64,000 bases of DNA from Alcanivorax profundi (GCF_003597125.1 NZ_QYYA01000002.1:124001-188000), one strand, 5' to 3'. Positions 17,358-27,820 are shown, counted from the first letter of the stretch. Notes: generated by a model from the letters alone, not told the origin. Numbers and translations are program-made.

Positions 17358-18874
17358 AACAGGTCCGGGTTGGCCAGCAAGGATTCCGCTCGCGTGAGCA
17401 TGGCATTCACCTTGTCGCTGTCCATGCGATCAAGATTGCGGTAAATCATTTTCATCCGGTGGTTAGTGGAAAATTGTCCACGATGCCGGTGAATAAAATG
17501 CCAGTACAGGCTATTAAAAGGACAACTGTCTGACTCGCTAGCGGTTTTGACATCGTACTGGCAGTGCTTGCAATAATCCGACATGCGATTGATGTAACTG
17601 CCCGAGGCGGCGTAGGGCTTGCTCCCCAGGTAGCCGCCATCGGCATGCATCACCATGCCAAGGGTGTTGGGCAATTCCACCCAGTCAAACGCATCGGCAT
17701 AGACCTCCAGATACCACTGGCAGATCGCATCGGGCAGCACACCCAACAACAACGCGAAGTTACCGGTGACCATAAGTCGCTGAATATGATGAGCGTAGGC
17801 ATGCTCAAGCGTATTGCGAAAGCACTCCGCCATGCAGTGCATTTTGGTCTCGCCGGTCCAATAGTACGACGGCAGAGGCCGGTGATTACCCAGCCGGTTT
17901 TCCTTTGCGTAATCCGGCATCAACAGCCAGTAGATTCCGCGCACATATTCCCGCCAGCCAAGGATTTGGCGAATGAACCCTTCCACCGCATTGAGTGGCG
18001 CATCGCCATCATAATAGGCCTGCTCTGCGGCCTGGCAGACGGCCATGGGATCAAGCAGACCAAGATTAAGGTAAGGGGACAGCAAGCTATGAAACAGGGT
18101 GTCCTCGCCGGTGACCATGGCATCCTGGTAGTCGCCAAAGCACGGCAACCGGTGTTCGATAAAATACGCCAGCGCCTGCTGCGCCTGCCGGCTAGTGGTG
18201 CCCCACTGGAAATGCTGCAGTGAACCGGGGTGATCGGCGAAATGCTCCGCCACCAGCGCCAGCACCTGCTCGTCTATCGCATCGCGTGTAAAGGTCAGGA
18301 CAGGTGGCAGTGGCGTCTTGCCCTTGTAGGGTTGGCGGTTGCTGCTGTCGAAATTCCACTTGCCGCCGACCGGCTCGCTTCCTTCCATCAGCAGGGAAGT
18401 ATGGCGACGCATTTCGCGATAAAAGAATTCCATGCGCAGCTGTTTCTTGCCCGCCGCCCAGCGCGGGAAAAAACCGGGGGCACACAGAAAACGTGTGTCA
18501 TCGAGGCAAGTCACCTCTACCCCGCAGGACGCAGACCACTGTTGATCGATGCGTTGCTGCAAGCGGTACTCACCACAATGGGTGACCACGATGCCTTGCG
18601 CCTCTCGATAATGGTCGGCCAGCAAGGACTCGAAATCGCGGTGACGGTGCTCGCCGTACGGGTAGTAATCCACCTGCCAGCCCTGCTGCTGCAGGTCGGT
18701 GGCGAAGTGGCGCATGGCACTGAAGATCAGGGCGATCTTCTGCTTGTGATGCTTTACATAAGTGGCTTCATCGGCCAGTTCGGCCATGACCAGCCTGTCC
18801 CGCTGTTTATCCAGGTGCGCAAGGGTTGGCAAGCTCAGGCTGAGCTGATCGCCGAGAATGATACCGATTTTCAC
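17354..18874 (-). CDS. FeS-BCP family photolyase (prokaryotic (6-4) photolyase/cryptochrome)
   Basis: This protein belongs to the deoxyribodipyrimidine-photolyase-related family, whose studied members (PhrB/CryB) bind FAD, a lumazine antenna and a [4Fe-4S] cluster and repair (6-4) photoproducts. It opens with IILGDQLS. The cluster cysteines are visible: one in AICQW, then C-x2-C (YCKHC) and a fourth 12 residues later (DSCPF), matching the spacing in Agrobacterium PhrB. I favour the GTG at 18874, which has AGGGGG upstream and gives the usual start; an ATG at 18910 adds 12 residues. It is the first gene of the four-gene light operon. Confidence 0.94.
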   Translation of the reverse strand: MKIGIILGDQLSLSLPTLAHLDKQRDRLVMAELADEATYVKHHKQKIALIFSAMRHFATDLQQQGWQVDYYPYGEHRHRDFESLLADHYREAQGIVVTHCGEYRLQQRIDQQWSASCGVEVTCLDDTRFLCAPGFFPRWAAGKKQLRMEFFYREMRRHTSLLMEGSEPVGGKWNFDSSNRQPYKGKTPLPPVLTFTRDAIDEQVLALVAEHFADHPGSLQHFQWGTTSRQAQQALAYFIEHRLPCFGDYQDAMVTGEDTLFHSLLSPYLNLGLLDPMAVCQAAEQAYYDGDAPLNAVEGFIRQILGWREYVRGIYWLLMPDYAKENRLGNHRPLPSYYWTGETKMHCMAECFRNTLEHAYAHHIQRLMVTGNFALLLGVLPDAICQWYLEVYADAFDWVELPNTLGMVMHADGGYLGSKPYAASGSYINRMSDYCKHCQYDVKTASESDSCPFNSLYWHFIHRHRGQFSTNHRMKMIYRNLDRMDSDKVNAMLTRAESLLANPDLL

Positions 18875-18977
18875 CCATGCCCCCTGCGGATATTCACCTT
18901 TACGGGGCATGATGGAAGACAGCCTGTACAGGAAAGGTGAAGACCTCTACGCCTGCACTGACGACTCTGCACATAAA

Positions 18978-19010
18978 CCCAAAAGCCACCGCAATGCGGT
19001 GGCTTTTGGG
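18978..19010. terminator. Terminator at the ahpF 3' end
   Basis: The perfect 15-bp stem CCCAAAAGCCACCGC/GCGGTGGCTTTTGGG has a three-base loop. On the minus strand it follows the ahpF stop and ends in a T run, so it terminates ahpF. Confidence 0.85.
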
Positions 19011-19035
19011 GGTTCCGCGGGTGAGCGCCTGCGGG

Positions 19036-20652
19036 TCAGGCGACGGCAGATTCCTTCTGCTCGTCCTTGCTCTTCTCGTACAGGGCTTCGAGTCGATCGC
19101 CCTGGGTCATCAGGTATTCAAAGGCGGCCAGCGAAGCCTTGGCGCCTTCACCCATGCTGATCACGATCTGCTTGTACGGCACGGTGGTGACGTCGCCAGC
19201 TGCGTAAATGCCTTCCTCGGAGGTCTGGCATTTTTCGTTGATCTCGATCTCACCAAAGCGGGTGCGGGCCACCACATCGCCCAGGAACTCGCTGTTGGGC
19301 ACCAGACCGATCTGCACGAACACACCTTCCAATGGCAGCTCTTTCACTTCTTCGGTCGCGCGATCCACAAACTCGATAGCGCTGACCTTGCCATTGGTCG
19401 CCTTGATTTCACGGGTGGCCACATTCTTGTGAATGGTGACGTTGGCTTTTTCTTCTGCCTTGTCGACCAGCACCTTGTCGGCCTTCAGCTCCGGCATGAA
19501 TTCGAACACGGTCACCGACTTCACGATGCCGGCCAGATCCAGGGCCGCTTCGATACCAGAGTTACCGCCACCGATCACCGCCACATCCTTGCCTTTGAAG
19601 AAGGGCCCATCACAGTGCGGGCAGTAGGCCACGCCGTTGCCCACGTTCTCTTTCTCGCCGGGCACACCCAGCTCGCGCCATTTGGCGCCGGTGGCGACGA
19701 TAAGGGTCTTGGTGTCGATCTCTTCACCGGAAGACAGCACGACCTTTTTGATTTCCCCTTTTTCAACGCGTGCCACCTTCAGGTGCTCTTTCACGGTGAC
19801 ATCGTATTCGTTCATGTGCGCTTGCAGGGCGCCAGACAATTCCGGACCGGTAGTCTTCTTCACCGAGATCAGGTTCTCGATGTCCATGGTGTCTTTCACC
19901 TGGCCGCCAATACGGTCGGCAATCAGGGTCACTTTCAGGCCTTTACGGGCACTGTAAATCGCAGAGGCGACACCCGCCGGGCCACCCCCAATGACGGTCA
20001 CGTCCTGCAGCGGCAGTTTTTCGCCCGCGCCCGCCTGGGCGAGGGTCGGGTCGTGCGCCATGAGCTTGTCGATCAGCTCGGCAGCGGTCACCTTGCCATT
20101 GGCGAACAGTTCGCCATTCAGGTAGACACTGGGCACACCTTGAATATCACGCTCGCTTACCACGTCCTGATACAGGCCGCCGTCGATCATCTCTGCCGTG
20201 ATATTCGGATTAAGCAGTGCAAACTGGTTCAACGCCTGGACCACATCCGGGCAGTTGTGACAGCTGAGACTGATGAACACTTCAAAGTTCAGCTCGCCTT
20301 TGGCGCCTGCCACCATACGCTGGAGGCTGTCATCCAGTTTGATATCGGTCCCGGATGCCTGCAAAAAAGCCAGCACCAGGGAATTGAATTCGTGGCCTGC
20401 GGGAATACCGGAGAAACGGATACCGGTGTCTTCACCGTCGGCTTCCAGCAGGAAACTGATCGGGCTGCGCAGTGTGTCACCCAGATCGCGTTCTTCAAAC
20501 GCCAGGTTGTCACTGACACCGGCAATATCAGAAAGGAAGCTGGCCAGTTCGTCGCGCTTGTCATGGGATCCGCTTTGCAGCACGAAAGTGACTTTCTTCT
20601 GCATGTTGGCGGCGTAGCCCTTGAGAGCCTGCAAAATTTCATTCGTGAGCAT
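19036..20652 (-). CDS. ahpF: Alkyl hydroperoxide reductase subunit F
   Basis: AhpF passes electrons from NADH to the peroxiredoxin AhpC. The 538-residue protein has two N-terminal thioredoxin folds with the redox pair SCHNC (about residue 130), an FAD domain beginning [21 protein letters not shown], the thioredoxin-reductase-like pair CPHC near 345, an NADH site [14 protein letters not shown], and the C-terminal [19 protein letters not shown] motif. AAGGGAA precedes the ATG. It lies 126 bp downstream of ahpC on the same strand. The gap contains hairpins such as CCTCCATACATGGAGG that may lower ahpF expression relative to ahpC. Confidence 0.97.
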   Translation of the reverse strand: MLTNEILQALKGYAANMQKKVTFVLQSGSHDKRDELASFLSDIAGVSDNLAFEERDLGDTLRSPISFLLEADGEDTGIRFSGIPAGHEFNSLVLAFLQASGTDIKLDDSLQRMVAGAKGELNFEVFISLSCHNCPDVVQALNQFALLNPNITAEMIDGGLYQDVVSERDIQGVPSVYLNGELFANGKVTAAELIDKLMAHDPTLAQAGAGEKLPLQDVTVIGGGPAGVASAIYSARKGLKVTLIADRIGGQVKDTMDIENLISVKKTTGPELSGALQAHMNEYDVTVKEHLKVARVEKGEIKKVVLSSGEEIDTKTLIVATGAKWRELGVPGEKENVGNGVAYCPHCDGPFFKGKDVAVIGGGNSGIEAALDLAGIVKSVTVFEFMPELKADKVLVDKAEEKANVTIHKNVATREIKATNGKVSAIEFVDRATEEVKELPLEGVFVQIGLVPNSEFLGDVVARTRFGEIEINEKCQTSEEGIYAAGDVTTVPYKQIVISMGEGAKASLAAFEYLMTQGDRLEALYEKSKDEQKESAVA

Positions 20653-20778
20653 GTGTATTCCCTTAACGTGATTCAGTATTCAGTGACATGAAGGCAAACC
20701 CTCCCCCTGCCCCTCCCCCATGACAGGGGAGAGGAGCCTCCATACATGGAGGAAAATCAGGGAGTGGGTGAGGCCGGT

Positions 20779-21342
20779 TTAGATCTTGCCGACCAGGTCG
20801 AGAGACGGGGCCAGAGTAGCTTCGCCTTCTTTCCATTTGGCCGGGCACACTTCGCCGGGATGGTTACGGACGTACTGGGCCGCTTTCACTTTGCGCAGCA
20901 GGTCGTCCGCGTCACGGCCGATACCTTCGGCAGTAATTTCCATGGCCTGGATGATGCCATCCGGATCGACCAGGAAGGTCGCACGATCTGCCAGGCCCTG
21001 GCCTTCACGCATCACTTCAAAGTTGTTGGTGATGGTGCCGGTCTGGTCGCCAACCATGTAGTAGTTGATCTTGCCGATGGTGTCAGACGTGTCGTGCCAC
21101 GCTTTGTGGGTGAAGTGGGTGTCGGTGGAGACAGAGAACACTTCCACGCCCATCTTCTGCAGCTCTTCGTACTTGTCAGCCACGTCGCCCAGCTCGGTGG
21201 GGCAAACGAAAGTGAAGTCGGCCGGGTAGAAGAAGAAGATCGCCCACTTGCCTTTTACGTCTGCTTCAGAGATCTCAACGAATTCGCCCTGCTTGAATGC
21301 GGTGGCGTTGAACGGTTTGATCTCACTGTTGATAAGTGCCAT
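20779..21342 (-). CDS. ahpC: Alkyl hydroperoxide reductase peroxiredoxin AhpC
   Basis: AhpC is the 2-Cys peroxiredoxin that reduces H2O2, organic peroxides and peroxynitrite. The 187-residue protein begins [20 protein letters not shown] and has the peroxidatic Cys in [16 protein letters not shown] and the resolving Cys near the C-terminus in GEVCPAKW. I chose the ATG at 21342, which matches family length and has AGGGAG upstream; the frame stays open upstream to 21432. A likely OxyR site lies about 80-115 bp upstream. Confidence 0.97.
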   Translation of the reverse strand: MALINSEIKPFNATAFKQGEFVEISEADVKGKWAIFFFYPADFTFVCPTELGDVADKYEELQKMGVEVFSVSTDTHFTHKAWHDTSDTIGKINYYMVGDQTGTITNNFEVMREGQGLADRATFLVDPDGIIQAMEITAEGIGRDADDLLRKVKAAQYVRNHPGEVCPAKWKEGEATLAPSLDLVGKI

Positions 21343-21420
21343 GTGTCTAAGACTCCCTAGGTGTTGGTCATTAAGTCGTTTAGGCCAGAGACAGGATGCG
21401 TAATTCTTGGCAATTGGTAA

Positions 21421-21458
21421 ATTCAAAAGCATTTATGGCATCCATAGGAATTACCTAA
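21421..21458. promoter_or_regulatory. OxyR-like operator upstream of ahpC
   Basis: ATAGGAATTACCTAA (21444-21458) closely matches one half of the OxyR motif ATAG-N7-CTAT. A weaker second half (ATTCAAAAGCATTTAT) follows after seven bases, the spacing expected for a tetramer site. OxyR control of ahpC is well established in gammaproteobacteria. Confidence 0.45.
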
Positions 21459-21774
21459 CAGAGCATGTCCCGCGCTCATGCCTCGTGTTATCAGATGCCG
21501 CCGGCGCGGGTACTTTTCAAGCATGCCGGGTACGCCCCGCTGTAACGGGCTTTGCCGAACCACAGGCAGGGGCCCGGCGGGCAGATCCTCGAATGCGGCT
21601 CAGGGAGAGGGTCAGATCGAGCACCGTTTCAGGACGGCAGGGTGGAGGGGGAAGCGCGACGTCACCGTCATTCGCGCTGACGTATGCAGACACCCTCCCC
21701 TGCCCAACGGGCGGCGGGTAAACACGGAAGAAGGTGCCGGCAACTGCTCAAAGATGGCACAGCACCAGCCCGTA
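21459..21774. other. Gene-free region between ahpC control region and the GGDEF/EAL gene
   Basis: This GC-rich stretch has only short open frames without ribosome sites. It contains low-complexity CCCTCCCCTGCC-type sequence also seen near 20700 and 31810. I recognise no gene or RNA. Confidence 0.5.
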
Positions 21775-24357
21775 TTATGAGGATCGGGGTGACGCCATTG
21801 CCCTGTTTTTCGGCTGATCCGGCTGCGCCGGTTTGGAAAGTTGCTCCAGCAAGTAATCCAGGGGCTGTGGGCGCCCGATCGCGTAGCCCTGAACGTAGTC
21901 CACACCGGCTTTCTGTAACACCGGTATCAGGGCGTCGTCCTCCACATATTCGGCAACGGTCTTCACTCCCAAACGGTGCGCCACCTCATTAATCGATTCC
22001 ACAATGGTGTGATCGACACTGGAGAACATCAGGTTGCGGACAAAGCTGCCATCAATCTTGATGAAATCTACCGGAAAATGCTTGAGGTAATTGAAAGAAC
22101 TGAAACCACTGCCAAAATCATCCAGTGCGACCTTACAGCCCTGCTCGCGCAATCGGCTCAGAACCTCACTGGCGGTAGAGAGCTGGTTCACCACCGTCGT
22201 CTCGGTAATTTCAAAGGTGAGCCGCTGGGGCGGCACCGGTGTTGCCGCCAGCAACTCATCCAGGAAGGGAATAAACGAGGGATCATCCAGGGAGGTCGCC
22301 GACAAGTTGATTGCGAGATTCAACTTTGGATACGCCAGCAGCTGCTCACCGAGTTTGACCAGCAATTGAGTGAGTACCCAGCGGTCGATGTGCGGCATCA
22401 TCTGGTAGCGCTCTGCCGCCGGGATAAAGGCACCGGGATTCAGAATGTCACCATTCCTGTCACGCAGTCGCAGCAGGATTTCGTAATGCCCGGGGCAATC
22501 GGGATTGGCAATCGGCCGTATCTCCTGGGCAAACAACAGGAACCGGTTCGCTTCCAACGATTCCCGCAAGCCAGCGGCCATCTGTAACTCAACATGCCGG
22601 CGAGAGGCTTCACTGTCATCCGGTGTGTACACCGACACCTGCCCTCGGCCACGGTGCTTGGCCGCATAACAGGCAACGTCTGCCCGGCTCATCGCCTCTT
22701 CCACGGTGGCAACATTTTCATCCAGTTGCACCAGACCAACACTGCCGCCAATATCGTAGAGCGAGTCCTTCCAGGCAAAGCGCATCTCATCAAGCGCCTG
22801 TATCAACCGTTCGGCAATCTGCACCGCCTGATCGGCAGGACAACCGCGTAACAGCAGCCCGAACTCATCCCCACCGAGCCTGGCCAGTACATCGCCGTCC
22901 CGGATCTGACGCGCGATAACCCGGGCGCACTCACGCAGCAACGCATCCCCGGCCACATGCCCCGCCGTATCATTGACCACTTTGAAACGGTCCAGGTCAA
23001 TAAAGCAGAGCATGCCCTGCTCTTTCTCTCGCTCATCGAGTGTGAGCTGGAGGATATTCTCGAATTCCCGCCGGTTGGTAAGCCCGGTGAGAGAATCATG
23101 GGTTGCGTGATAGCGGAGTTTTTTCTGCATGGCACGCCGGGTGGTCACATCCCTGAATACCATGACGGCGCCAGTCACCACACCGGCATTGTCTTTAAGG
23201 GGCGCGGCAGAATCCTGGATTTCGTAACGGCTACCGTCACGACTCAGAAGGAATGACCCTTCTCTCAGAAAACAAACATCGCCCCCATTCAGGGCCACAC
23301 TGACAGGGCTGATTTTGGGCCCCCGTCGCTCTTCCGTGGACAACACCAGGACACTGTCCACATGCTGACCACAAGCCTCTTTTTCTCGCCAGCCGGTCAG
23401 GGATTCAGCAATCGGGTTCATGAAGGTAATTATGCCGTTGTGGTCGGTAGCGATGACCGCATCGGCAATGGAACTCAGCGTGACTCTGAGCTGTTCCTTC
23501 TCTCGGGCAAGCGAAGCCTGCATGGCCTGCTCGGCAGTGATATCCCAGTTGGTTCCGAGCACCATGCCATCTCCGTCGCCAGGAAGATAAACCGCCTTGG
23601 CACGGATAAAACAACGCTCTCCATCTGGCCGAAAAACCCGAAAGCCAATATCCAGCTCGCCCTGCTCATCAATGGCTTTTGCCAGCGCCTCGTTTGCCGC
23701 CGGAAGATCGTCTGGATGTACCCGGTCGCTCCACATGGCCAGGGTTCCCTCGGTTTCCCCGCCGGGTGTGACACCGTACAACTCGTACATCTTGTCGTCC
23801 CACAGCAGCTCATCGCGTCCCAGATGATATTGCCAGATTCCAACACCGCCAGCGGTTACCGCCAGCTCCAGCCGGCGACGGTTCTCCTGCAAGGCCTTCT
23901 CGGCATCCTTGGTCGCCTGGATCGGGTCAATCTGAATGAGGTACAGCTGCGGCTCAATCAGCGACAGGGTGAGCCGGGCCCACCTGATGCTGCCCTCAGG
24001 CCCTGCAAAACGCAGCTCCTCGACAAAGGGTTGGCCACCAATATTGAAGCGGGATAAATCCGGCAAGCACGGCATGTCATCCGGATAAACCAGAGAAACA
24101 AGGCTCCTGCCCTTCAGCCGAGAACGATCAATTCCAAGAAAGGAGAGAAACGAGGGGTTAGCATGTACCCACTTACCCGAAGAGTCTAAAAACGCCATTC
24201 CGGTGGCCGCCTGCTCCACCAGCAATCGGGACCGATGTTCCAGGGCGGCCATTCGCTGCCCATGACGTTTCTTCAACAGCCACGAAAACCCCATCAGCCC
24301 CAGTAGAACCCCGGAGATCATTGCTGCCCCGATCAGCAGTAGCGACATTATTTGCAT
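21775..24357 (-). CDS. Membrane-anchored PAS-GGDEF-EAL cyclic-di-GMP enzyme
   Basis: This 860-residue protein probably both makes and degrades c-di-GMP in response to a PAS-sensed signal. It has one N-terminal membrane helix (about 4-28); three PAS/PAC units (about 45-145, 165-280 and 290-410); a GGDEF domain with intact GGDEF at 495-499; and an EAL domain in which the signature reads EILLRL and the catalytic segments EITETT, DDFGSGFSSFNYLK, KIDGSFV and AEYVED are present. Both activities therefore look intact. Starts at 24357 or 24348 are equally plausible. It is divergent from mtgA. No partner gene is obvious. Confidence 0.93.
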   Translation of the reverse strand: MQIMSLLLIGAAMISGVLLGLMGFSWLLKKRHGQRMAALEHRSRLLVEQAATGMAFLDSSGKWVHANPSFLSFLGIDRSRLKGRSLVSLVYPDDMPCLPDLSRFNIGGQPFVEELRFAGPEGSIRWARLTLSLIEPQLYLIQIDPIQATKDAEKALQENRRRLELAVTAGGVGIWQYHLGRDELLWDDKMYELYGVTPGGETEGTLAMWSDRVHPDDLPAANEALAKAIDEQGELDIGFRVFRPDGERCFIRAKAVYLPGDGDGMVLGTNWDITAEQAMQASLAREKEQLRVTLSSIADAVIATDHNGIITFMNPIAESLTGWREKEACGQHVDSVLVLSTEERRGPKISPVSVALNGGDVCFLREGSFLLSRDGSRYEIQDSAAPLKDNAGVVTGAVMVFRDVTTRRAMQKKLRYHATHDSLTGLTNRREFENILQLTLDEREKEQGMLCFIDLDRFKVVNDTAGHVAGDALLRECARVIARQIRDGDVLARLGGDEFGLLLRGCPADQAVQIAERLIQALDEMRFAWKDSLYDIGGSVGLVQLDENVATVEEAMSRADVACYAAKHRGRGQVSVYTPDDSEASRRHVELQMAAGLRESLEANRFLLFAQEIRPIANPDCPGHYEILLRLRDRNGDILNPGAFIPAAERYQMMPHIDRWVLTQLLVKLGEQLLAYPKLNLAINLSATSLDDPSFIPFLDELLAATPVPPQRLTFEITETTVVNQLSTASEVLSRLREQGCKVALDDFGSGFSSFNYLKHFPVDFIKIDGSFVRNLMFSSVDHTIVESINEVAHRLGVKTVAEYVEDDALIPVLQKAGVDYVQGYAIGRPQPLDYLLEQLSKPAQPDQPKNRAMASPRSS

Positions 24358-24651
24358 CCAGCAGAATTATTCTTTTGATTACTATTTGAACTGCCTTGGG
24401 ACAGCTTACCACCATGACCTGACAAAAATGGAACTTTCACCGACAATTGGGGGCCTGTAACAACGAAAGCCTCTGAATCACGCCGTCTTTCAGACTGCCC
24501 CGAGGCCCCGAGCGCCCATCTGCTGCGCCTTGTCTCCGGGTCATGCTGAACCCGCAAGACCTGATTCAGAAGCTCCTGAAGCATCAGGCCATGGCGTTCG
24601 TGCCAAGCCTGCCCCCAGATCAAGGGAGACTGCTGCCCCACCGGGCTGACC

Positions 24652-25581
24652 ATGAGGCTGAGAAGACGATTCGGACAACTGCTTGCACTACTGGCCATGG
24701 GCCTGGGGCTTTACGTGCTCTGGTATACCGGGCTGGTCATGCGCTTACAGCACCATAACCCAACCCAGAGCGCCTATATGGAGCGCGCCGAGGCCCAAGG
24801 GAAGGTGCAGCAGTCCTGGCGCGACTATGATCAGATCAGCGACTACCTGAAGCGCGCCGTGTTGATTTCCGAGGATGCCCGCTTTACCGAGCACACCGGC
24901 TTCGACTGGGACGGCATTCGCTATGCCATCAAACGCAACATGGAAGCCGGCAAGCCCGTTGCCGGGGGGTCCACCATTACCCAGCAGCTCGCCAAGAACC
25001 TGTATCTCTCCGGCAAGCGCTCCTATCTGCGCAAAGCCCAGGAAGCCATGATTGCCGTACTGCTGGAGATCTGCCTGAGCAAACGCCGGATTCTGGAGCT
25101 GTATCTGAATATGGCCCAGTGGGGCCACCAGATTTATGGTGCCGAGGCTGCGGCCCGCCACCATTTCCAGGTGAGCGCAGCACAGTTGAGTCCGTTTCAG
25201 GCCGCCCAGCTCGCCGCCATGCTACCGCGCCCAAACTACTACGATTTCAAAGGCCCAACCGACCATCTCAATCAGCGCGCCAACTGGATTCTGGAGCAAA
25301 TGCAGCTGGTGCGTATCCCGGACCCGGCGCTCAATGTGTGGCCTGCCAGCCCAGCTCCTGAGCCTGCTGAAAAAAGCGACACGGACACGCAAGCACCGGT
25401 GCCGGCTCCCTCGGTGTCTACCGACACCCCAGCACAACCGGGCTCGACACCAGAGGCCGCTCCTGTTGAGCAACCGGCCAACCCTGGCCGCAATACGCTC
25501 CCGGTACAATCCATCGACACCACCAACGACCCGGCTCAAGACACGAGCACCGAAGGCACCCTTGAAGGAACCTCTCAATGA
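24652..25581 (+). CDS. mtgA: Monofunctional peptidoglycan glycosyltransferase with Pro-rich tail
   Basis: MtgA polymerises lipid II into glycan strands at the inner membrane (GT51 family). A membrane helix (about 8-30) precedes the GT51 domain with catalytic Glu in LISEDARFTEH, GGSTITQQLAKNLYLS, and RRILELYLNMAQWG. Family members usually end near residue 230. Here an extra tail of about 80 residues rich in Pro, Ala, Thr and Ser follows and is probably disordered and periplasmic. Its TGA overlaps the start of the next lipoprotein gene (ATGA), implying coupled expression. Confidence 0.93.
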   Translation: MRLRRRFGQLLALLAMGLGLYVLWYTGLVMRLQHHNPTQSAYMERAEAQGKVQQSWRDYDQISDYLKRAVLISEDARFTEHTGFDWDGIRYAIKRNMEAGKPVAGGSTITQQLAKNLYLSGKRSYLRKAQEAMIAVLLEICLSKRRILELYLNMAQWGHQIYGAEAAARHHFQVSAAQLSPFQAAQLAAMLPRPNYYDFKGPTDHLNQRANWILEQMQLVRIPDPALNVWPASPAPEPAEKSDTDTQAPVPAPSVSTDTPAQPGSTPEAAPVEQPANPGRNTLPVQSIDTTNDPAQDTSTEGTLEGTSQ

Positions 25582-26921
25582 AGCAGTATGCCCTGTTTTT
25601 TTTAGGCGCCCTGGCGCTGACAGGCTGTGATGACAATACACCCTCCTCACCCGCCAGCCAGCCGGCGACGGTAGACACCGGCAACCCGGTGGCAGGGGTC
25701 TGGCAACAGGAAGAACAGATTCTGGTATTGGAAAACAATGGCGACCTTTATCTGCCCAATGATGCCAATCGCCAGGGGCTGCACTGGGACAACAATGACG
25801 GTCAGTTCTCGCTGCAATTCCTGGATTCTGAAGCCATGACCGTGGAGCGGGTCTCACGAGAGGGCCTGCAACAGGGCGACACGCTTACACTGAACCCGAG
25901 CCCAGCATCGGCAACGCAAGACACAGACAGCAACACACCGGCTAGCGAACCACAGTTCAGCGGCACCTACACGCGCAGCAATGCGGCGGTCGGTCACTTG
26001 AGTGGTGAGATCCAGCTGCCACCAGACAGCGAACTGCCGGATCAGGCATTCCTGACCGTATCCCTGTTGACCGATAGCGACATCGTCGTGAAACGGGTCA
26101 TCCCGCTCGACGCCGGCGAGCCCGTCCCGCCGTTCCGGTTGTACTTCCCCTCCGGGGCCCTGGACGCAGATAGCGAGTACCAATTGTTTGCCCAGGTGCT
26201 GGCCAGCGGCGGCATCTACTACCGCTCCGAGCCACTGACCGTGACCTATAAGACCAATGGTTTCGATCCCGCTGTGCTGGCACTCAGCGCCGTCATGACG
26301 GACAGCGAGACACTGGCCGGCACCCTCGTATGGCAAGCCGGTCGAACGGTTTTCATCCCCTGCAACACCGACCGGCGTCTGCTGCTGACTGGCCCGCAGC
26401 AGGAAGCGATTCTGGAAGATTTTCAGGATAGCGCGGAGTACCCGCACCAACCCCGTCAGGCCACCATCAGCGGCCTGGTGCGCAAGGTGCCGGGGCAGCA
26501 AGCAGGCAGCACTGAAGCTGCCCTCAGCGTGGAAAGCTATGCGTTTGAGGCCCTGAAAAGCGCCTGCGAACAACCCACTGCCGAGTTTGCCAATACCCAT
26601 TGGCAGCTGACCCACCTGGGCGACAACGCCGTGAGCACTGCCGATCAAGAGCGCCCACCACACCTGGTGTTCGGCAACGACAGCAGCGTCCGCGGCCTGG
26701 CAGGCTGTAACACCTTGCAAGGCCAGTACGAACAACAGGGTGACAACCTGGCGCTGTCGCAGCTGGGGCTGACCCGCAAGGCTTGCCCGGACATGAACAC
26801 CGAATCCGGGATGATGGATGCCCTGAAACATACCCGGCGTTATCGTGTTGAAGGTGAGTTACTGACGTTGTTCGACGCCGAAGACCAGGCGGTGGCCAGC
26901 TTTCAGGCCATCTATTTCTGA
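25578..26921 (+). CDS. YbaY/META-domain lipoprotein
   Basis: This 447-residue probable outer-membrane lipoprotein has a signal peptide ending in the lipobox LTGC (Cys16). A region at about 137-222 (LSGEIQLPPDSELPD to YYRSEPLTV) resembles the YbaY/YscW-type lipoprotein domain. The C-terminal 110 residues match the META/HslJ fold (THWQL, VRGLAGCNTLQGQY, TRKACPDMNTESGMMDAL). Its function is not established; META proteins have been tied to heat and novobiocin tolerance. It overlaps mtgA by four bases, so a link with cell-wall synthesis is suggested but unproven. Confidence 0.82.
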   Translation: MKQYALFFLGALALTGCDDNTPSSPASQPATVDTGNPVAGVWQQEEQILVLENNGDLYLPNDANRQGLHWDNNDGQFSLQFLDSEAMTVERVSREGLQQGDTLTLNPSPASATQDTDSNTPASEPQFSGTYTRSNAAVGHLSGEIQLPPDSELPDQAFLTVSLLTDSDIVVKRVIPLDAGEPVPPFRLYFPSGALDADSEYQLFAQVLASGGIYYRSEPLTVTYKTNGFDPAVLALSAVMTDSETLAGTLVWQAGRTVFIPCNTDRRLLLTGPQQEAILEDFQDSAEYPHQPRQATISGLVRKVPGQQAGSTEAALSVESYAFEALKSACEQPTAEFANTHWQLTHLGDNAVSTADQERPPHLVFGNDSSVRGLAGCNTLQGQYEQQGDNLALSQLGLTRKACPDMNTESGMMDALKHTRRYRVEGELLTLFDAEDQAVASFQAIYF

Positions 26922-26938
26922 ACCGACCAGGAGCGGCC

Positions 26939-27628
26939 ATGCGCATTCATTACCTGTCCCATGTTCCCTTTGAACAACTTGGCACCATGGCCGACTGGTT
27001 CCGGGAGCGGGATGCCAGCATCAGCCACTCCCTGCTCTACCAGGGCGACCCGCTTCCCGGGGTGGATGACTTCGATGTACTGATTGTCATGGGGGGCCCC
27101 ATGGGCGCCGATGACGAAAGCGATCACCCCTGGATGGCGGCCGAAAAGGCCCTGATTCGGGAAAGCATCGCGGCCGGAAAAAAGGTACTGGGGGTCTGCC
27201 TCGGGGCACAACTGATTGCCCGGGTGCTGGGCGCCGCTGTCACCGCCAACCCGGACAAAGAGGTGGGCTGGTTTGCCGTGCGCCCCACCCGTCAGGGCGT
27301 TACGGACAGCATCGGCAAACTGTTTGCCAGCCAACCCCAGGTACTGCATTGGCATGGTGACACCTTTGCTATTCCGCAGGGTGCTGTACCGCTACTGGAA
27401 AGCGACGGCTGCGCGAACCAGGCGTTTCGTTACGGGGATAATGTGCTGGCGCTGCAGTTCCATCTGGAGCTGGCACAAGAGAATGCCGAGGCGCTTTGCG
27501 AGGCGTGCCCAGACGATCTCTCACCTGGCCAGTGGGTAGAACCGCGCGACACGCTGCTGGGCAAGACACCGCGCTTCGATCAGGCTCGCCTGTTACTGGG
27601 CCGGGTGCTGACCACGTTTCTCGGCTGA
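26939..27628 (+). CDS. Class I glutamine amidotransferase (GMP-synthase-like)
   Basis: This 229-residue stand-alone class I glutamine amidotransferase domain has the nucleophile Cys in GKKVLGVCLGAQLIA and the catalytic His-Glu in LALQFHLE. Upstream motif IVMGGPMGADD is typical of the GuaA-like group. Stand-alone members may hydrolyse gamma-glutamyl compounds rather than make GMP, and no synthetase domain is attached. CAGGAG precedes the ATG. It follows the lipoprotein gene after 17 bp, so it likely belongs to the mtgA operon. Confidence 0.9.
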   Translation: MRIHYLSHVPFEQLGTMADWFRERDASISHSLLYQGDPLPGVDDFDVLIVMGGPMGADDESDHPWMAAEKALIRESIAAGKKVLGVCLGAQLIARVLGAAVTANPDKEVGWFAVRPTRQGVTDSIGKLFASQPQVLHWHGDTFAIPQGAVPLLESDGCANQAFRYGDNVLALQFHLELAQENAEALCEACPDDLSPGQWVEPRDTLLGKTPRFDQARLLLGRVLTTFLG

Positions 27629-27653
27629 CCCTCTCAATCGGCAGGGCAGTCAA

Positions 27654-27735
27654 GTGGGAGCGGTCGCCCGACCGCGACGGCTCTCGCCCCGGTCTTTATT
27701 CGCGGAGGAACCACCGCGAGAAGAGAGCAGGAAAG
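27654..27735. repeat. REP-like repeat cluster between the amidotransferase and leuA
   Basis: GTGGGAGCGGTCGCCCGACCGCGACGG contains the same GTGGGAGCGG arm as the element at 2291. GCGGAGGAACCACCGCGAG at the right end echoes its GGTTCCACCGCGAG part. The 225-bp gap holds no gene that I can support. Confidence 0.55.
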
Positions 27736-27820
27736 GCTGGCAGGGAAACAACCTGCAGGAGCGTGCCTGCAAGCGATCCGCCCACGATCAGCACACTCTC
27801 GCAGACGAGTTCCCACTACA

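Noticed and set aside
18937-20691. 584-codon plus-strand open frame opposite ahpF
   Set aside because: It mirrors the conserved ahpF gene, has His/Gly/Val-biased composition and no ribosome site; it is an antisense shadow.
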